Source: Chitinophaga sp. 180180018-3 (GTDB lineage Bacteria > Bacteroidota > Bacteroidia > Chitinophagales > Chitinophagaceae). Taken from it: a stretch of DNA of 64,000 bases. Where the stretch lies: assembly GCF_037893185.1 (NCBI RefSeq), contig NZ_CP140772.1:4216001-4280000 (forward strand). Direction: 5' to 3'. Position numbers and translations under genes: made by a program. The notes under the pieces are model-generated. The model had not been told where the DNA came from, made no database searches, and worked only from the letters and a program-made list of their open reading frames with translations. Positions 1 through 9,046 of this stretch are shown here, in pieces. Numbering within the stretch: the first letter of the stretch is position 1; each line of letters starts with the position of its first letter.

Positions 1-2492
1 TCCCGCAGCTCCTGCACATATTGGTATCCGGCCGGTGTGGAGGTACGTCCGGCTATCAGCATTTGCATATCCTCTTCTTTCAGTCCTTTCACCTGGCGGA
101 AACCCAGGCGTAGCGCGCAGTATTTATCCACTTTCTCTTCCAGTGTATTATCCCAGCAGGATAGATTTACATCTGCAGGACGTACCGTAACGCCATGCTT
201 CCTCGCATCGATGACCAGCTGCGCAGGCTGATAGAAGCCCATTGGCATGCTGTTCAGCAATGCACAGGTGAATACATCATGATAGTGGCATTTGAGCCAG
301 GCAGATACATATACCAGCAGTGCAAAGCTCACGGCATGGCTTTCCGGGAATCCGTAGCTGCCGAAGCCTTCCAGCTGCTTGAATACCCGTTGCGCAAAAT
401 CAGCCTCATAGCCATTTTTCAGCATGCCGTTCATGAACTTTTCTTCAAACTGGCTCACCTTACCTTTTGCTTTGAAAGTAGCCATGCTGCGGCGAAGTGC
501 ATCTGCTTCCGTAGGGGTAAAGCCAGCTGCATCAATAGCGATACGCATCGCTTGTTCCTGGAACAATGGCACGCCCTTCGTTTTATACAAAATCGCTTTC
601 AGCTTATCTGAAGGGTATACTACATCCTCTTCGCCGTTACGCCGCTTCAGATAAGGATGTACCATGTCTCCTTGTATAGGGCCCGGCCGCACAATCGCCA
701 CTTCGATCACCAGGTCATAAAAGTTCTCCGGCCTTAATCTTGGCAGCATAGATTGTTGTGCGCGGCTTTCGATCTGGAATACACCGATTGTATCTGCATG
801 GCTTACCATTTCATACACGGCCTTATCATTTCCAGGGATATTGGCCAGCGTAAACTCCTGCTTATGGTGATCCCGCGCAAGGTCGAAAGCCTTACGGATA
901 CAGGTGAGCATCCCCAGGGCCAATACATCTATCTTCAGAAATCCTAATGCTTCTATATCATCTTTATTCCATTCGATGCAGGTACGGTCTTCCATACGTG
1001 CATTCAGAATGGGGCACAAATCCGACAACTTACCCTGTGTGATCACGAAGCCGCCGGTATGCTGCCCGAGCTGCCGGGGGAAGCCAACATAGGCATCCGT
1101 CAGCTCCAGCACTTTCCGCATGTAAGGATCTGTATCGTCTACATCAAACTGTTCATCTGAGTGACCACGTATGGAGGCCGACAGGCGGTTGACCATATCT
1201 ACCGAAAGGCCCATAGCCTTTCCCACATCGCGGATGGCTCCCTTCTGATGCACCTGCGTAACGGTAGCCACGATGGCGGTTCTGTCGCGGCCATATTTCT
1301 GATAGATATATTGTATCACTTCTTCCCTGCGCTCGTGCTCAAAATCCACATCTATATCGGGCGGTTCATTCCTTGCGGACGACAGGAACCGTTCAAACAG
1401 CAGATCGAATTCTTCAGGATTCACAGAAGTAACCCCAAGGCAATAGCAAACAGTGGAATTAGCTGCAGACCCGCGCCCCTGGCAGAGGATATGCTGCGAT
1501 CTGGCGAAACGCACAATATCGTGTACGGTGAGAAAGTACGCAGCATAATTCATCTCTTTAATAAAATCCAATTCGTATTTTATAATCTCTTTCGTCTTTT
1601 CAGTAATAGTATCTCCAAACCGCTGCTCCGCACCTTTCCACGTGAGCATCTCCAGTTCTTCCTGCGGAGTACGGCCATCGGTAGTGAGTTCCTCAGGGTA
1701 TACATATTTCAGTTCATCGAGGGAGAAACGGCAGGCGGCCGCCACTTCCTGTGTGCGGGCTATCGCTTCCGGATACTGGCGGAATAAGCGCAACATTTCT
1801 TCTTTCCGCTTGAGGTAACGTTCCGCATTCTCATGCAGGCGAAAACCGGCGGTTTGTATTGTGCATTTTTCCCGGATACAGGTCAGTACATCCTGCAGCT
1901 CGCGACGTTCAGATTCATGATAGTGCACGTCGTTCATGGCTATCAGCGGCACTTTCAGCTGCGCAGCCAATTCCGACAGGCGGTAAAGTTTCTTGAGATC
2001 ATCGCCCTGATAAGAACGGATCGCGCCGAGGTAGAGCTCTCCGCCCAAAGCAGCCCTGTATTCCCGCAGGGCTATCCCAAAAGCCGGATCCAGTTCGAAG
2101 TAGCTGTTCAGGGCTGCCGGAGGTATAGCAATGAACTTCATGCCTTCAGCATGTTCGAATACGTCCGCTTTATACAGGTGACATTCACCTTTTTCAGCAC
2201 GGAGGTTTCCTTTGGTCAACAGGGCGGAAAGCCGGCCATACGCTTCGCGGTTTACCGGATACGCCAGCAACGACGGGCCATCCAGCAGATCCAGCCGGCA
2301 GCCGGGGATAATACGTATCCCTTTGTCTTTTGCCGCCACATGTGCCCGTACAATACCCGCCAGCGTATTACGGTCGGTGACAGCAATTTCAGTATAGCCA
2401 TAGGCGTTAGCCCGTTCCACCAGCTCTTCCGGATGGGAAGCTCCCCTGAGAAAACTGAAATTAGTAGTTACCTGCAGCTCCGTATATTTCAT
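1..2492 (-). CDS. dnaE2: Error-prone DNA polymerase DnaE2 (C-terminus cut by window edge)
   Basis: Translating the minus strand from the ATG at 2492 gives 830 codons with no stop before the window edge, so roughly the last fifth of a ~1050-residue protein is missing. The N-terminus carries the DnaE2-type PHP signature (NFSFLRGASHPEEL, residues ~11-24). The catalytic aspartate motif PPDIDVDF sits near residues 377-384 (D381 and D383). DnaE2 is the non-replicative C-family polymerase that performs translesion synthesis together with ImuA and ImuB. The start lies 12 bases past the imuB stop, so it is the third gene of an imuA-imuB-dnaE2 operon. Identification is firm. Only the missing C-terminal OB-fold and tail cannot be judged. 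Confidence 0.96.
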   Translation of the reverse strand, partial: MKYTELQVTTNFSFLRGASHPEELVERANAYGYTEIAVTDRNTLAGIVRAHVAAKDKGIRIIPGCRLDLLDGPSLLAYPVNREAYGRLSALLTKGNLRAEKGECHLYKADVFEHAEGMKFIAIPPAALNSYFELDPAFGIALREYRAALGGELYLGAIRSYQGDDLKKLYRLSELAAQLKVPLIAMNDVHYHESERRELQDVLTCIREKCTIQTAGFRLHENAERYLKRKEEMLRLFRQYPEAIARTQEVAAACRFSLDELKYVYPEELTTDGRTPQEELEMLTWKGAEQRFGDTITEKTKEIIKYELDFIKEMNYAAYFLTVHDIVRFARSQHILCQGRGSAANSTVCYCLGVTSVNPEEFDLLFERFLSSARNEPPDIDVDFEHERREEVIQYIYQKYGRDRTAIVATVTQVHQKGAIRDVGKAMGLSVDMVNRLSASIRGHSDEQFDVDDTDPYMRKVLELTDAYVGFPRQLGQHTGGFVITQGKLSDLCPILNARMEDRTCIEWNKDDIEALGFLKIDVLALGMLTCIRKAFDLARDHHKQEFTLANIPGNDKAVYEMVSHADTIGVFQIESRAQQSMLPRLRPENFYDLVIEVAIVRPGPIQGDMVHPYLKRRNGEEDVVYPSDKLKAILYKTKGVPLFQEQAMRIAIDAAGFTPTEADALRRSMATFKAKGKVSQFEEKFMNGMLKNGYEADFAQRVFKQLEGFGSYGFPESHAVSFALLVYVSAWLKCHYHDVFTCALLNSMPMGFYQPAQLVIDARKHGVTVRPADVNLSCWDNTLEEKVDKYCALRLGFRQVKGLKEEDMQMLIAGRTSTPAGYQYVQELR

Positions 2493-2504
2493 GACCTATA
2501 TCTT

Positions 2505-4007
2505 TTATGCAAAAAAACCATGGATAAACCAGCTGGCAGGATTATCTTCACTGTAGTGTCCGAGCCTGAACAACCAGTAGCGCGCGCCCGCTTCATCTTC
2601 CACCACATAATAATCCCGGTGCTCCCCGTTTTCCAGCCACCACTCGCTGTTAATCCTTTCCGGCCCATCTGCTTTTTTCACGGTATGCAGTTGCTGCTTA
2701 TACCTGAACAGCATGGGCGGATAATCCGGTATAGGAGCGGTTACCTCTATCGGTTCCGGTTTGCGAAGCAGTCGTACCGGCCGGGGCCTGTCTGTACGCC
2801 AGCTGGCGCCCGGCTTTTCATCGAGCGAAGCCGCCGGTTTAACAGAACGCTCCGGCCAGTGATGCTCATCGGGCAGATAACGGCAGATCATCCCCGTGCC
2901 TATGCGGCCTTCCACTCGGTCGAGCAATTCCGCGATGGCATCGGTTCCGGCGATACCTCCTATGCTCCACAGCTGTTCCTGTGCCGGCGTAAATGTTTCA
3001 GTTACCGGAGCTGTTAGTACAAACAGCTCAATACCCAGCTCCGGTGCGATCGCTGATATTTTCTGTTCAAATAATTTCAACAGGTGCTGCCTGTTGTGTG
3101 AAGCACGGGTAGTACCAATCGTTATCTGCTGGAAGTTACCATCTACCCGGTAGCATTTGAACACAGCAGTACGAAGTCCCCGGCCTTCTTTGAGCAGCCG
3201 GCCGCAAATCGCATCCAGCAAGCGTTCCAGCGCTATTTCTATACCTGTGCGGGTAAGGATAGGTTCCAGGCAGGGCAATCTTTCCTGGAATGGTACAACA
3301 GGTTCCAGTGGCTCCAGTATCTCCGTTTCGAAACCAGTAGCCTGATCGAGCCGGGTGAGCAGTGCTGCCCCAAAACGGCGGCGTAATGCCGAGCGTTGCA
3401 GGTAGATAAAGCTACTTACCTGGCAAAGGCCCAGTTTCTGCAACTTCTCCACCACCACGGGTTCCAGCCGCAGCGCCGCAGGCGGCAGCGACAGCAGGGC
3501 ATTTGTTTGTTGTTCGGGAGGGATCACCTGCAGCCCATTTCCAAGGTGCGCGAATGCCCAGGCAGTACCAACTGTATCGGCCATGGCAGTACGTACCAGG
3601 TAGCCCATAGAAGTTAAGCGTGTAGTGATTTCCGTTAGATAAGGCTGTTCTCCGCCCCAGAGATGCGCACAACCACTCACATCCAGCAACAGGCCATCCG
3701 GCGGATCAATGGCCGTAACAGGTGTATACCGGATACACCAGTGTCCGATTGCCGTCAGTAACCTGACCGGCAGCCCGGGAATATCATCGAGCACCTGCAA
3801 GGCGGGGTATACCGCCCTGGCATCAGCTACCGGCATCCCTGTAGTGATGCCCTGTTGCTGAGCTGCCACGCTGGCAGCTGTGATCATCATCCGGCCGTGA
3901 TCAGGCGCCGCCAGCACGAAAGCAGTATCTTTCAATGCCGGCTGACGGCGGATGAACCAATCCGTCAGTAACCGGGGAAACCATATGGCTACAAAACGAC
4001 GGCTCAT
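2505..4007 (-). CDS. imuB: ImuB, Y-family polymerase-like mutasome subunit
   Basis: This 500-residue protein has the Y-family polymerase fold as adapted in ImuB. The N-terminus reads FVAIWFPRLLTDW where active Y-family enzymes have a DMDxFF-type metal site. The SIDE region is replaced by LLLDVSGCAHLWGGE. It should therefore be catalytically inactive, as known for ImuB, and act as the bridge between DnaE2, ImuA and the sliding clamp. Its ATG is separated from the imuA stop by one base, which implies translational coupling, and dnaE2 follows after 12 bases. Length agrees with the family. Function is from family knowledge; the loss of acidic residues is seen directly. Confidence 0.95.
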   Translation of the reverse strand: MSRRFVAIWFPRLLTDWFIRRQPALKDTAFVLAAPDHGRMMITAASVAAQQQGITTGMPVADARAVYPALQVLDDIPGLPVRLLTAIGHWCIRYTPVTAIDPPDGLLLDVSGCAHLWGGEQPYLTEITTRLTSMGYLVRTAMADTVGTAWAFAHLGNGLQVIPPEQQTNALLSLPPAALRLEPVVVEKLQKLGLCQVSSFIYLQRSALRRRFGAALLTRLDQATGFETEILEPLEPVVPFQERLPCLEPILTRTGIEIALERLLDAICGRLLKEGRGLRTAVFKCYRVDGNFQQITIGTTRASHNRQHLLKLFEQKISAIAPELGIELFVLTAPVTETFTPAQEQLWSIGGIAGTDAIAELLDRVEGRIGTGMICRYLPDEHHWPERSVKPAASLDEKPGASWRTDRPRPVRLLRKPEPIEVTAPIPDYPPMLFRYKQQLHTVKKADGPERINSEWWLENGEHRDYYVVEDEAGARYWLFRLGHYSEDNPASWFIHGFFA

Positions 4008-4008
4008 A

Positions 4009-4782
4009 CTAGCCTATTTTTCGTGCAAACGAAGGCACTACCTGTTCATATGCTGCAGCTATCTGTACATCCGGTGCTGATACTGCCGCTGATTCGTATG
4101 TTGGTTGGAAACGGCCTGCCACCCATTCCATCTGCCATATGCCCGGCCTGCCATTCCGGATCTTCTGCAGCTCCACCTGCCACCTGGGAAAACCTACTCC
4201 GGGCAAACCATCTTCCAGCACGCTCGCCAATGGTGCAATCTGCCAACGCGCCACGCAGGCGGTAGTACCGATATTACGGGGCTGGTTACGTAATATTAAA
4301 CCGGTAACCCGGCTTTTCTCCACTGCCAGCTGTAACCTTCTTGAAGCAGTGAAACTAAGCTCCCTCACTTCTCCCACCACTGCGGCCACGCCATCACAAC
4401 GAAGGGCTTCTTCTACTATCCATAAGGCATCTGCTTCTCCCTTAGGATATATAAAAATGATCCTGTCGGGCGATACACCAAAATATTTCATAGCAGGAGG
4501 AAAAAGCATTCCGGTAGTACTGACCCAGATACTTACCCCGCCACGCTGCATCAGGTTCCCCAGCAACCCTCCGATAAACCCGGAAGTAGCAGCGGCCTGC
4601 TCAGCACCTGCACTCACAAACTCATGTACAGCTCCTACCGGGAAAACACCTCCTGGAAAGGCCATCCTCACCGGCCCAAGCCCCATTTCCACCACGTCAT
4701 CATCCTGTGGCTGCCGGTGCCCCTGTAATAACAGGATATCCTTTTGAAGCCGGCTGATGATCTCATCTCTGCTCGACGCCAT
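4009..4782 (-). CDS. imuA: ImuA, RecA/SulA-like mutasome subunit
   Basis: This 257-residue protein has the RecA-like core of ImuA: the strand FPVGAVHEFVSAG near residues 40-52, then GVSIWVSTTGMLFPPAMKYFG and an internal domain ending in LILRNQPRNIG. The place where RecA has its Walker A loop reads SAGAEQAAATSGF and lacks the GK[ST] core, so ATP binding is doubtful. ImuA is the first gene of the DNA-damage mutagenesis cassette and works with ImuB and DnaE2 in translesion synthesis. The ATG at 4782 sits just downstream of a promoter framed by two inverted repeats (4789-4833), which probably carries the SOS control of the operon. Confidence 0.92.
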   Translation of the reverse strand: MASSRDEIISRLQKDILLLQGHRQPQDDDVVEMGLGPVRMAFPGGVFPVGAVHEFVSAGAEQAAATSGFIGGLLGNLMQRGGVSIWVSTTGMLFPPAMKYFGVSPDRIIFIYPKGEADALWIVEEALRCDGVAAVVGEVRELSFTASRRLQLAVEKSRVTGLILRNQPRNIGTTACVARWQIAPLASVLEDGLPGVGFPRWQVELQKIRNGRPGIWQMEWVAGRFQPTYESAAVSAPDVQIAAAYEQVVPSFARKIG

Positions 4783-4788
4783 GAAATA

Positions 4789-4801
4789 CTAATATTTTTA
4801 G
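4789..4801. promoter_or_regulatory. Proximal operator candidate, CTAA-N5-TTAG
   Basis: This is the second 13-bp inverted repeat, immediately downstream of the -7 box and 6 bases before the imuA ATG, so it covers the expected transcription start. On the coding strand both copies continue into TAT, extending the direct repeat to about 16 bases. Confidence 0.55.
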
Positions 4802-4833
4802 CAATTATACTAATTATATTAGGATTATACAAA
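4802..4833 (-). promoter_or_regulatory. Promoter of the imuA-imuB-dnaE2 operon
   Basis: Read on the minus strand this is TTTG, a 20-base spacer, then TATAATTG. That matches the Bacteroidota housekeeping promoter (TTTG, 19-21 bases, TAnnTTTG) at all but one position of the -7 box. The -7 box occupies exactly the 8 bases between two 13-bp inverted repeats. The predicted transcription start is within ~15 bases of the imuA ATG. Confidence 0.6.
4810..4822. promoter_or_regulatory. Distal operator candidate, CTAA-N5-TTAG
   Basis: This 13-bp inverted repeat of form CTAA-N5-TTAG abuts the upstream edge of the -7 box of the imu promoter. A second copy starts 21 bp away, two helical turns, so two repressor dimers could sit on the same DNA face. 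Binding here would block RNA polymerase. LexA or a LexA-like repressor is the natural guess, but that is inference. Confidence 0.55.
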
Positions 4834-4847
4834 AAAGTTTTTGGTGA

Positions 4848-6734
4848 TTATTTTGTATTCCCCAGGCTTAGAATATACTGGTCCAGCTGATCATCTTTCG
4901 ACAAACCCAGCTTCTGCTTAATACGGTACCGGGCCATGCGTATGCTTTTGGCTTCTATGCCCAGGCGCACCGCTATTTCTTTATTGGAGAGCCCCATGAG
5001 GATATAGGAGCAGTATTTCAGATCCAGGCGGGTCAGGCCATTTTGGGCTTTTTGTTGCAGCTGGGAAAAAAATTCGGGGTGTATTTCCGAAAGATCTGAT
5101 TTCAGGGCTTCGTAGTCTTCATCCAGCCGGCGGTCTTCATTGATGATACGGTCCATTTGACGGAGGATACCGCTGTTGTTTTGCTCGCTGGTCAGTTTAT
5201 CGCGCAGGCTCAGGAGCAGACCGCTTTTCTCCTGCGCCCGCAGGGTGCCGGCCAGCAGTTCTTTCTGGAGGAGTTGCTGCCTCTCCTGCAACAGCTGCTG
5301 TTCTACCTGCATACGGGCAGCTTCTTCTTCTCTCAACCTGGCTTCCAGCTCAGATTGCAAGGCCGCATCTTCTTTTTCCTTTGCCAGTCTTTTTTGTACC
5401 TGCTGTGCAGCTTTCAGCCGGAAATGATATGCCCGGAAAAGGAATACCAGCACCAGCAAACAGGCGATGATCAGGCATATATAGAAGAAATTAAGCTGCT
5501 TATTAAACGCTGCCCGCTGTTCCAGCGCCGACAATGCCTGTTCTTTCTTATCAGATTCGTACTGGGCTGCCAGTTTGTTAATATTAGCCAGTTTACTTGC
5601 ATTGAAATAGGCCTTATCGTATTTGACATAGTCTTTGTAGTATTGCAGGGCCTTCACCGGGTTGCCGCTTTTTTCAGCGACCCGCGACAGTGCACTCAGC
5701 ATACGGGCCCTGGTAAAATCGCTGGAGGCGGAGTCTTCATCGGCGCGGGAAAGCCCCATCAGTAATGTTTTCTCGGCCTCCGCATACTTCCCTTCTCTTA
5801 TAGCGTATTCACTCAGGATACCATAGCAATTGGCTACCACTTCCGGGTAACGCGATTTCCAGGCGATGTCCAATGCCAGATTTATATATTTAACTGCACT
5901 ATCTTTATAAGCTACCGGATAAAACTCAAAATATATATCCCCATTATTCAACGCAGCTACTGCTGCAGTATTCCGGAACACCAGCCGCCCCTTTTGCTCT
6001 TCTGCCACCTGCAGGCACCGGCCATTATAATAAAGTGCCGAATCCAGCATGTTGCGTTTAGCCGGATCGGCACGGAACTGTTCCAGAAACCAGTTCCCGC
6101 GGGCCTGCCAGGCCCGGCATATATCGTCAGGGTCTTTACTTTTCAGTGCCGTCTGCCAGCTAAGCTGTATGTATTTATTATAATTACTGATATCGTGATT
6201 ACTCCAGTAAATGCCTGCGATATAGTAATAGACCAGGTTTTCGTAGTTGTAGTCGTTGCCGTTTTCCAGGTAGTGCAACGATTTCAGCAGGCTGTTCATC
6301 GACTGATCATATTTCTCATATGATGATTCCAGCATGCCTTTCCGCAGCCATACAAACCCCTTCACAGTTTGGTTACTGGTCCGCTCCGCATACCATAACG
6401 CACTGTCGATCGCATTGTGTACTGCCGCATAATCCTTCACTTCCATATACAGGTACGCCAGCGTGCCATAAGTAAATGCCTTATACTGCCCGTCTTTCAA
6501 CGATGCCCCCAGTACCAGTGCCTGCTGTTCCAGGTTAATCGCCATTCGTATATCCTGGTAAAACAATGCTCTCGCCAGCTTCGCCGTCGTCATCATACGA
6601 TCTTCCGGCCGCACTTCCATCGTCAGCGCATGCCTGAGAGAATCTATGAGCACTGACTGGGCAAAAAATTGCCCCGGCCACAAACTTATTATTAAAACAA
6701 GAAGCGTGTTACGTAGATGCCTGGCTTTCGTCAT
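4848..6734 (-). CDS. TPR-containing membrane regulator with C-terminal LuxR-type HTH
   Basis: The chosen ATG at 6734 (rather than one 14 codons upstream) opens a signal peptide ending near FFAQ. About 380 residues of tetratricopeptide-like helical repeats follow. Next come one membrane segment (NFFYICLIIACLLVLVFLF), a strongly charged coiled coil (~residues 440-510, rich in Glu, Gln and Lys) and a C-terminal LuxR/GerE-type helix-turn-helix (LTRLDLKYCSYILMGLSNKEIAVRLGI). This layout is common in Bacteroidota: periplasmic TPRs sense something and a cytoplasmic DNA-binding domain responds. The target is unknown. The gene lies upstream of the imu operon in the same direction, but imu has its own promoter, so a link is not established. 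Confidence 0.8.
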   Translation of the reverse strand: MTKARHLRNTLLVLIISLWPGQFFAQSVLIDSLRHALTMEVRPEDRMMTTAKLARALFYQDIRMAINLEQQALVLGASLKDGQYKAFTYGTLAYLYMEVKDYAAVHNAIDSALWYAERTSNQTVKGFVWLRKGMLESSYEKYDQSMNSLLKSLHYLENGNDYNYENLVYYYIAGIYWSNHDISNYNKYIQLSWQTALKSKDPDDICRAWQARGNWFLEQFRADPAKRNMLDSALYYNGRCLQVAEEQKGRLVFRNTAAVAALNNGDIYFEFYPVAYKDSAVKYINLALDIAWKSRYPEVVANCYGILSEYAIREGKYAEAEKTLLMGLSRADEDSASSDFTRARMLSALSRVAEKSGNPVKALQYYKDYVKYDKAYFNASKLANINKLAAQYESDKKEQALSALEQRAAFNKQLNFFYICLIIACLLVLVFLFRAYHFRLKAAQQVQKRLAKEKEDAALQSELEARLREEEAARMQVEQQLLQERQQLLQKELLAGTLRAQEKSGLLLSLRDKLTSEQNNSGILRQMDRIINEDRRLDEDYEALKSDLSEIHPEFFSQLQQKAQNGLTRLDLKYCSYILMGLSNKEIAVRLGIEAKSIRMARYRIKQKLGLSKDDQLDQYILSLGNTK

Positions 6735-6890
6735 GTTGCAAAAATAACTGTTCTGACGGATTCCATCTACATACATATATATAATAATAAATTCATAAAC
6801 AAATAATTATAAACAAATAACAAAAACCGTAGACGCTTTGTAGACTCCTTTTTTTCGGCTGGTAGCTGCTCTGTAGTACCTCAAAATTAG

Positions 6891-6918
6891 TTGGAGGAGG
6901 ATAGGGCTCCTACTTTTG
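6891..6918 (+). promoter_or_regulatory. Promoter of the small membrane-protein gene
   Basis: TTG at 6891, a 17-base spacer and TACTTTTG at 6911-6918 fit the Bacteroidota promoter pattern. The ATG follows 23 bases later. Confidence 0.5.
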
Positions 6919-6941
6919 TAAGCACATAAAAACCAAAAACT

Positions 6942-7277
6942 ATGACAAACAGAACACTCGCCATTATCAGTTACATTACCCTTATCGGGTGGCTTGTTGC
7001 TTATCTTGAATACAGGAAAAGCACGGACCGGAGCCCATTGGTTCGTTATCACCTCGGCCAGAGTCTGGGCCTCATGATTGCTTCCGTTGTGCTTGGTCTT
7101 GCCGTTGGCATTGTTACCTCTATTGTACCCGCCCTTTCTACCATTCTGATGGCTGCCGGCCTGATTCCATTGATTTTAGCCATATTCGGTATTATTGCCG
7201 CTAATAATGAATCTACCAGCCCGGTTCCGGGAATCGGGAAAATTTTCGAAGGGAAGTTTGGTTTTATAAATCAGTAG
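6942..7277 (+). CDS. Small integral membrane protein, DUF4870/Tic20-like
   Basis: This 111-residue protein begins with a hydrophobic helix (TLAIISYITLIGWLVAYL), has a short polar stretch with the family-like RYHLGQSLGL, and continues with two further hydrophobic segments (IASVVLGLAVGIVTSIV and ILMAAGLIPLILAIFGI). This order resembles the DUF4870/Tic20-type small membrane proteins whose role is not known. A good TAnnTTTG promoter stands in front. The next gene starts two bases after its stop, so the two are probably co-transcribed. Confidence 0.65.
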   Translation: MTNRTLAIISYITLIGWLVAYLEYRKSTDRSPLVRYHLGQSLGLMIASVVLGLAVGIVTSIVPALSTILMAAGLIPLILAIFGIIAANNESTSPVPGIGKIFEGKFGFINQ

Positions 7278-7279
7278 TC

Positions 7280-7774
7280 ATGCGAACAAGTAATATATAC
7301 CGGCTGCTGCTGTTAACCATCCTGTGTTGCGTCGGCGCTGTTCGCCTGATGGCCCAGGAGCCGCCTCTTGCAAAGATGAAGATGATCATCAATGATCTTA
7401 CCGGTAAGCCGCCGGCGGAATATGAGCTGCAAACCTGCAGCTGGTCCGTAACGCAACGGGCCGACTTTGATGGCAGAGATAAAGGAGGCACCCCGCAGCA
7501 GGGAAGTATCACTATAATTCTCTCCTTCAATAAGGATAAACGAATCCTGCAATGGGCTGCCGATCCCGCTCATTCGCTCAGTGGAAAGCTCATTTCTATT
7601 GACACCACTGGCAAAGTTCAGCGGGAAATTGTTTTTAAAGGGGGCAAAATACGCTCTATGGCTGCCAATATGAGCGTGCTCAATGACTTTGGCAATAACC
7701 TGGAACTTTATATGGATCTTGAGCAGGAAATGCTGGTGGATGGCGTGCCATTCAAATTGAAACTTACGAATTAA
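7280..7774 (+). CDS. Secreted protein of unknown function
   Basis: This 164-residue protein has an N-terminal signal peptide (YRLLLLTILCCVGAVRLMAQ) and a polar mature part with regular beta-type alternation, for example TITIILSFNKDKRILQWAAD. No enzyme motif is visible. It starts two bases after the preceding membrane-protein gene, so it is probably the second gene of that operon. It runs convergently into the transglutaminase-like gene at 7783. I do not recognise the family. Confidence 0.6.
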   Translation: MRTSNIYRLLLLTILCCVGAVRLMAQEPPLAKMKMIINDLTGKPPAEYELQTCSWSVTQRADFDGRDKGGTPQQGSITIILSFNKDKRILQWAADPAHSLSGKLISIDTTGKVQREIVFKGGKIRSMAANMSVLNDFGNNLELYMDLEQEMLVDGVPFKLKLTN

Positions 7775-7782
7775 CAATAACG

Positions 7783-8898
7783 CTATGGCCTGGTCCAGAA
7801 GAGGTTGGGATTATTAGTGAGGTAATAGGTGGATTTCATATCCTTATGCTTTTCTTCCCAACCTTTCTGGTTTAGGGCATCCAGCGGAACCAGCTCTATA
7901 TATTCCAGTTGCTTGCCGGCTGCGTAGGTTTCAGTATCATATTGACTGAACACTGCGCAACGCAGACGGTACAGGTTCTTGGCCATATAATTATTCAGAT
8001 AGCCTTCCACTGTTTGCGAATTTTTCCGGTTCCAGTTGGCATCCGGATTCAACAATAAAGGTTGTCCGCTGATCAACCGTTCTCTCACTTCCTTCAGTCC
8101 CAACAGTTCTCCTTTCTCATCCATGACATAAGCTCCGAAAGTAGGATCCATCCATACCCATTTTTCCTGTTCCGGCAGATATACCATGTCGATGACATGA
8201 CAATCCTCGAATTTCAGTTCCCGGGGCATACAGGTGACAAAGCGTGACTTGTAGCCCATGGCCAGGTAGCATTCATTCAGCACAGTAGCCATCATACGGC
8301 AATTCACGCCACGCTGCTCCCGCTGGCAGATACTGATAATATCCGGTGCATTAAGCAGTTTGGGATTATCGCTGCCTCCATCGTGCCGGATCACCTGGTG
8401 CACCCAGTACATGAGGTTGATCACTTTGGAGGCATCATTTCCTGTTCCTGCAATAGAATCCAGTTTCAGGGTTTGGCGGAGCTTTTTCAGGTGTTCATCA
8501 TCCGCCGGCTGATATGAAAAGGCAGGCAGGCCTTGTTTGTCTTCATAACTATATTTCTTCCCGTTCCTCAGTTTCTCCAGATAAGGCACTACACAACGGA
8601 TCTGTGTGAAAGCCGAATCCCGGCCATTCAGCAGGATGCAAAAATTGTATTCCTGATTCCTTTTGGTGTGAAATGTAATGCTATCCTGATCTGTGTAGAA
8701 CGTTATTTTCCTTCCTGAGGTAACATAAACATCCGGGCGTGTTGCCGGCACGATAGTCCAGACATTCCGGTTGTAATGGCCATCGTCGCGGATACTTACC
8801 AGTGAAGATGCAGCTTTGATCAAAGGCAGTTGGGTTTGGGAGAAGGCCGACGCAGATAGTCCTACCAGGGCTACAGCCAGTTTGAAGGCATTTTTCAT
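7783..8898 (-). CDS. Secreted transglutaminase-like (papain-fold) protein
   Basis: The start at 8898 places a signal peptide (MKNAFKLAVALVGLSASAFSQ) at the N-terminus. The mature ~350-residue protein holds the transglutaminase-core triad in order: Cys in RGVNCRMMATVLNEC, His in EDCHVIDMVYL and Asp in WVWMDPTFGAY. Such proteins are periplasmic or secreted hydrolases or cross-linking enzymes, and the substrate is not evident. An in-frame ATG 18 codons upstream would bury the signal peptide and was rejected. Confidence 0.8.
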   Translation of the reverse strand: MKNAFKLAVALVGLSASAFSQTQLPLIKAASSLVSIRDDGHYNRNVWTIVPATRPDVYVTSGRKITFYTDQDSITFHTKRNQEYNFCILLNGRDSAFTQIRCVVPYLEKLRNGKKYSYEDKQGLPAFSYQPADDEHLKKLRQTLKLDSIAGTGNDASKVINLMYWVHQVIRHDGGSDNPKLLNAPDIISICQREQRGVNCRMMATVLNECYLAMGYKSRFVTCMPRELKFEDCHVIDMVYLPEQEKWVWMDPTFGAYVMDEKGELLGLKEVRERLISGQPLLLNPDANWNRKNSQTVEGYLNNYMAKNLYRLRCAVFSQYDTETYAAGKQLEYIELVPLDALNQKGWEEKHKDMKSTYYLTNNPNLFWTRP

Positions 8899-9046
8899 AT
8901 TATCGCGGGTTATTTTTTTATTAAAGACGATCCATTGTTGAAAAAGTTGCAATTTTTTTCAACTATTTTAAGACAATTGTTAACTGCCGATAACTTAAAA
9001 TGCCGTTAACATTGGAATCATAAATTCGGGCATTAACACCCCGTAT

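Noticed and set aside
1833..3017. Long plus-strand open frame of 394 codons
   Set aside because: It is antisense to dnaE2 and imuB, which have clear family motifs; the translation has no recognisable domain and is a codon-bias shadow.
4802..4809. TATAAT-like box as an E. coli-type -10
   Set aside because: The full TTTG, 20-base spacer, TAnnTTTG-like arrangement fits the Bacteroidota sigma factor better than a -35/-10 pair.
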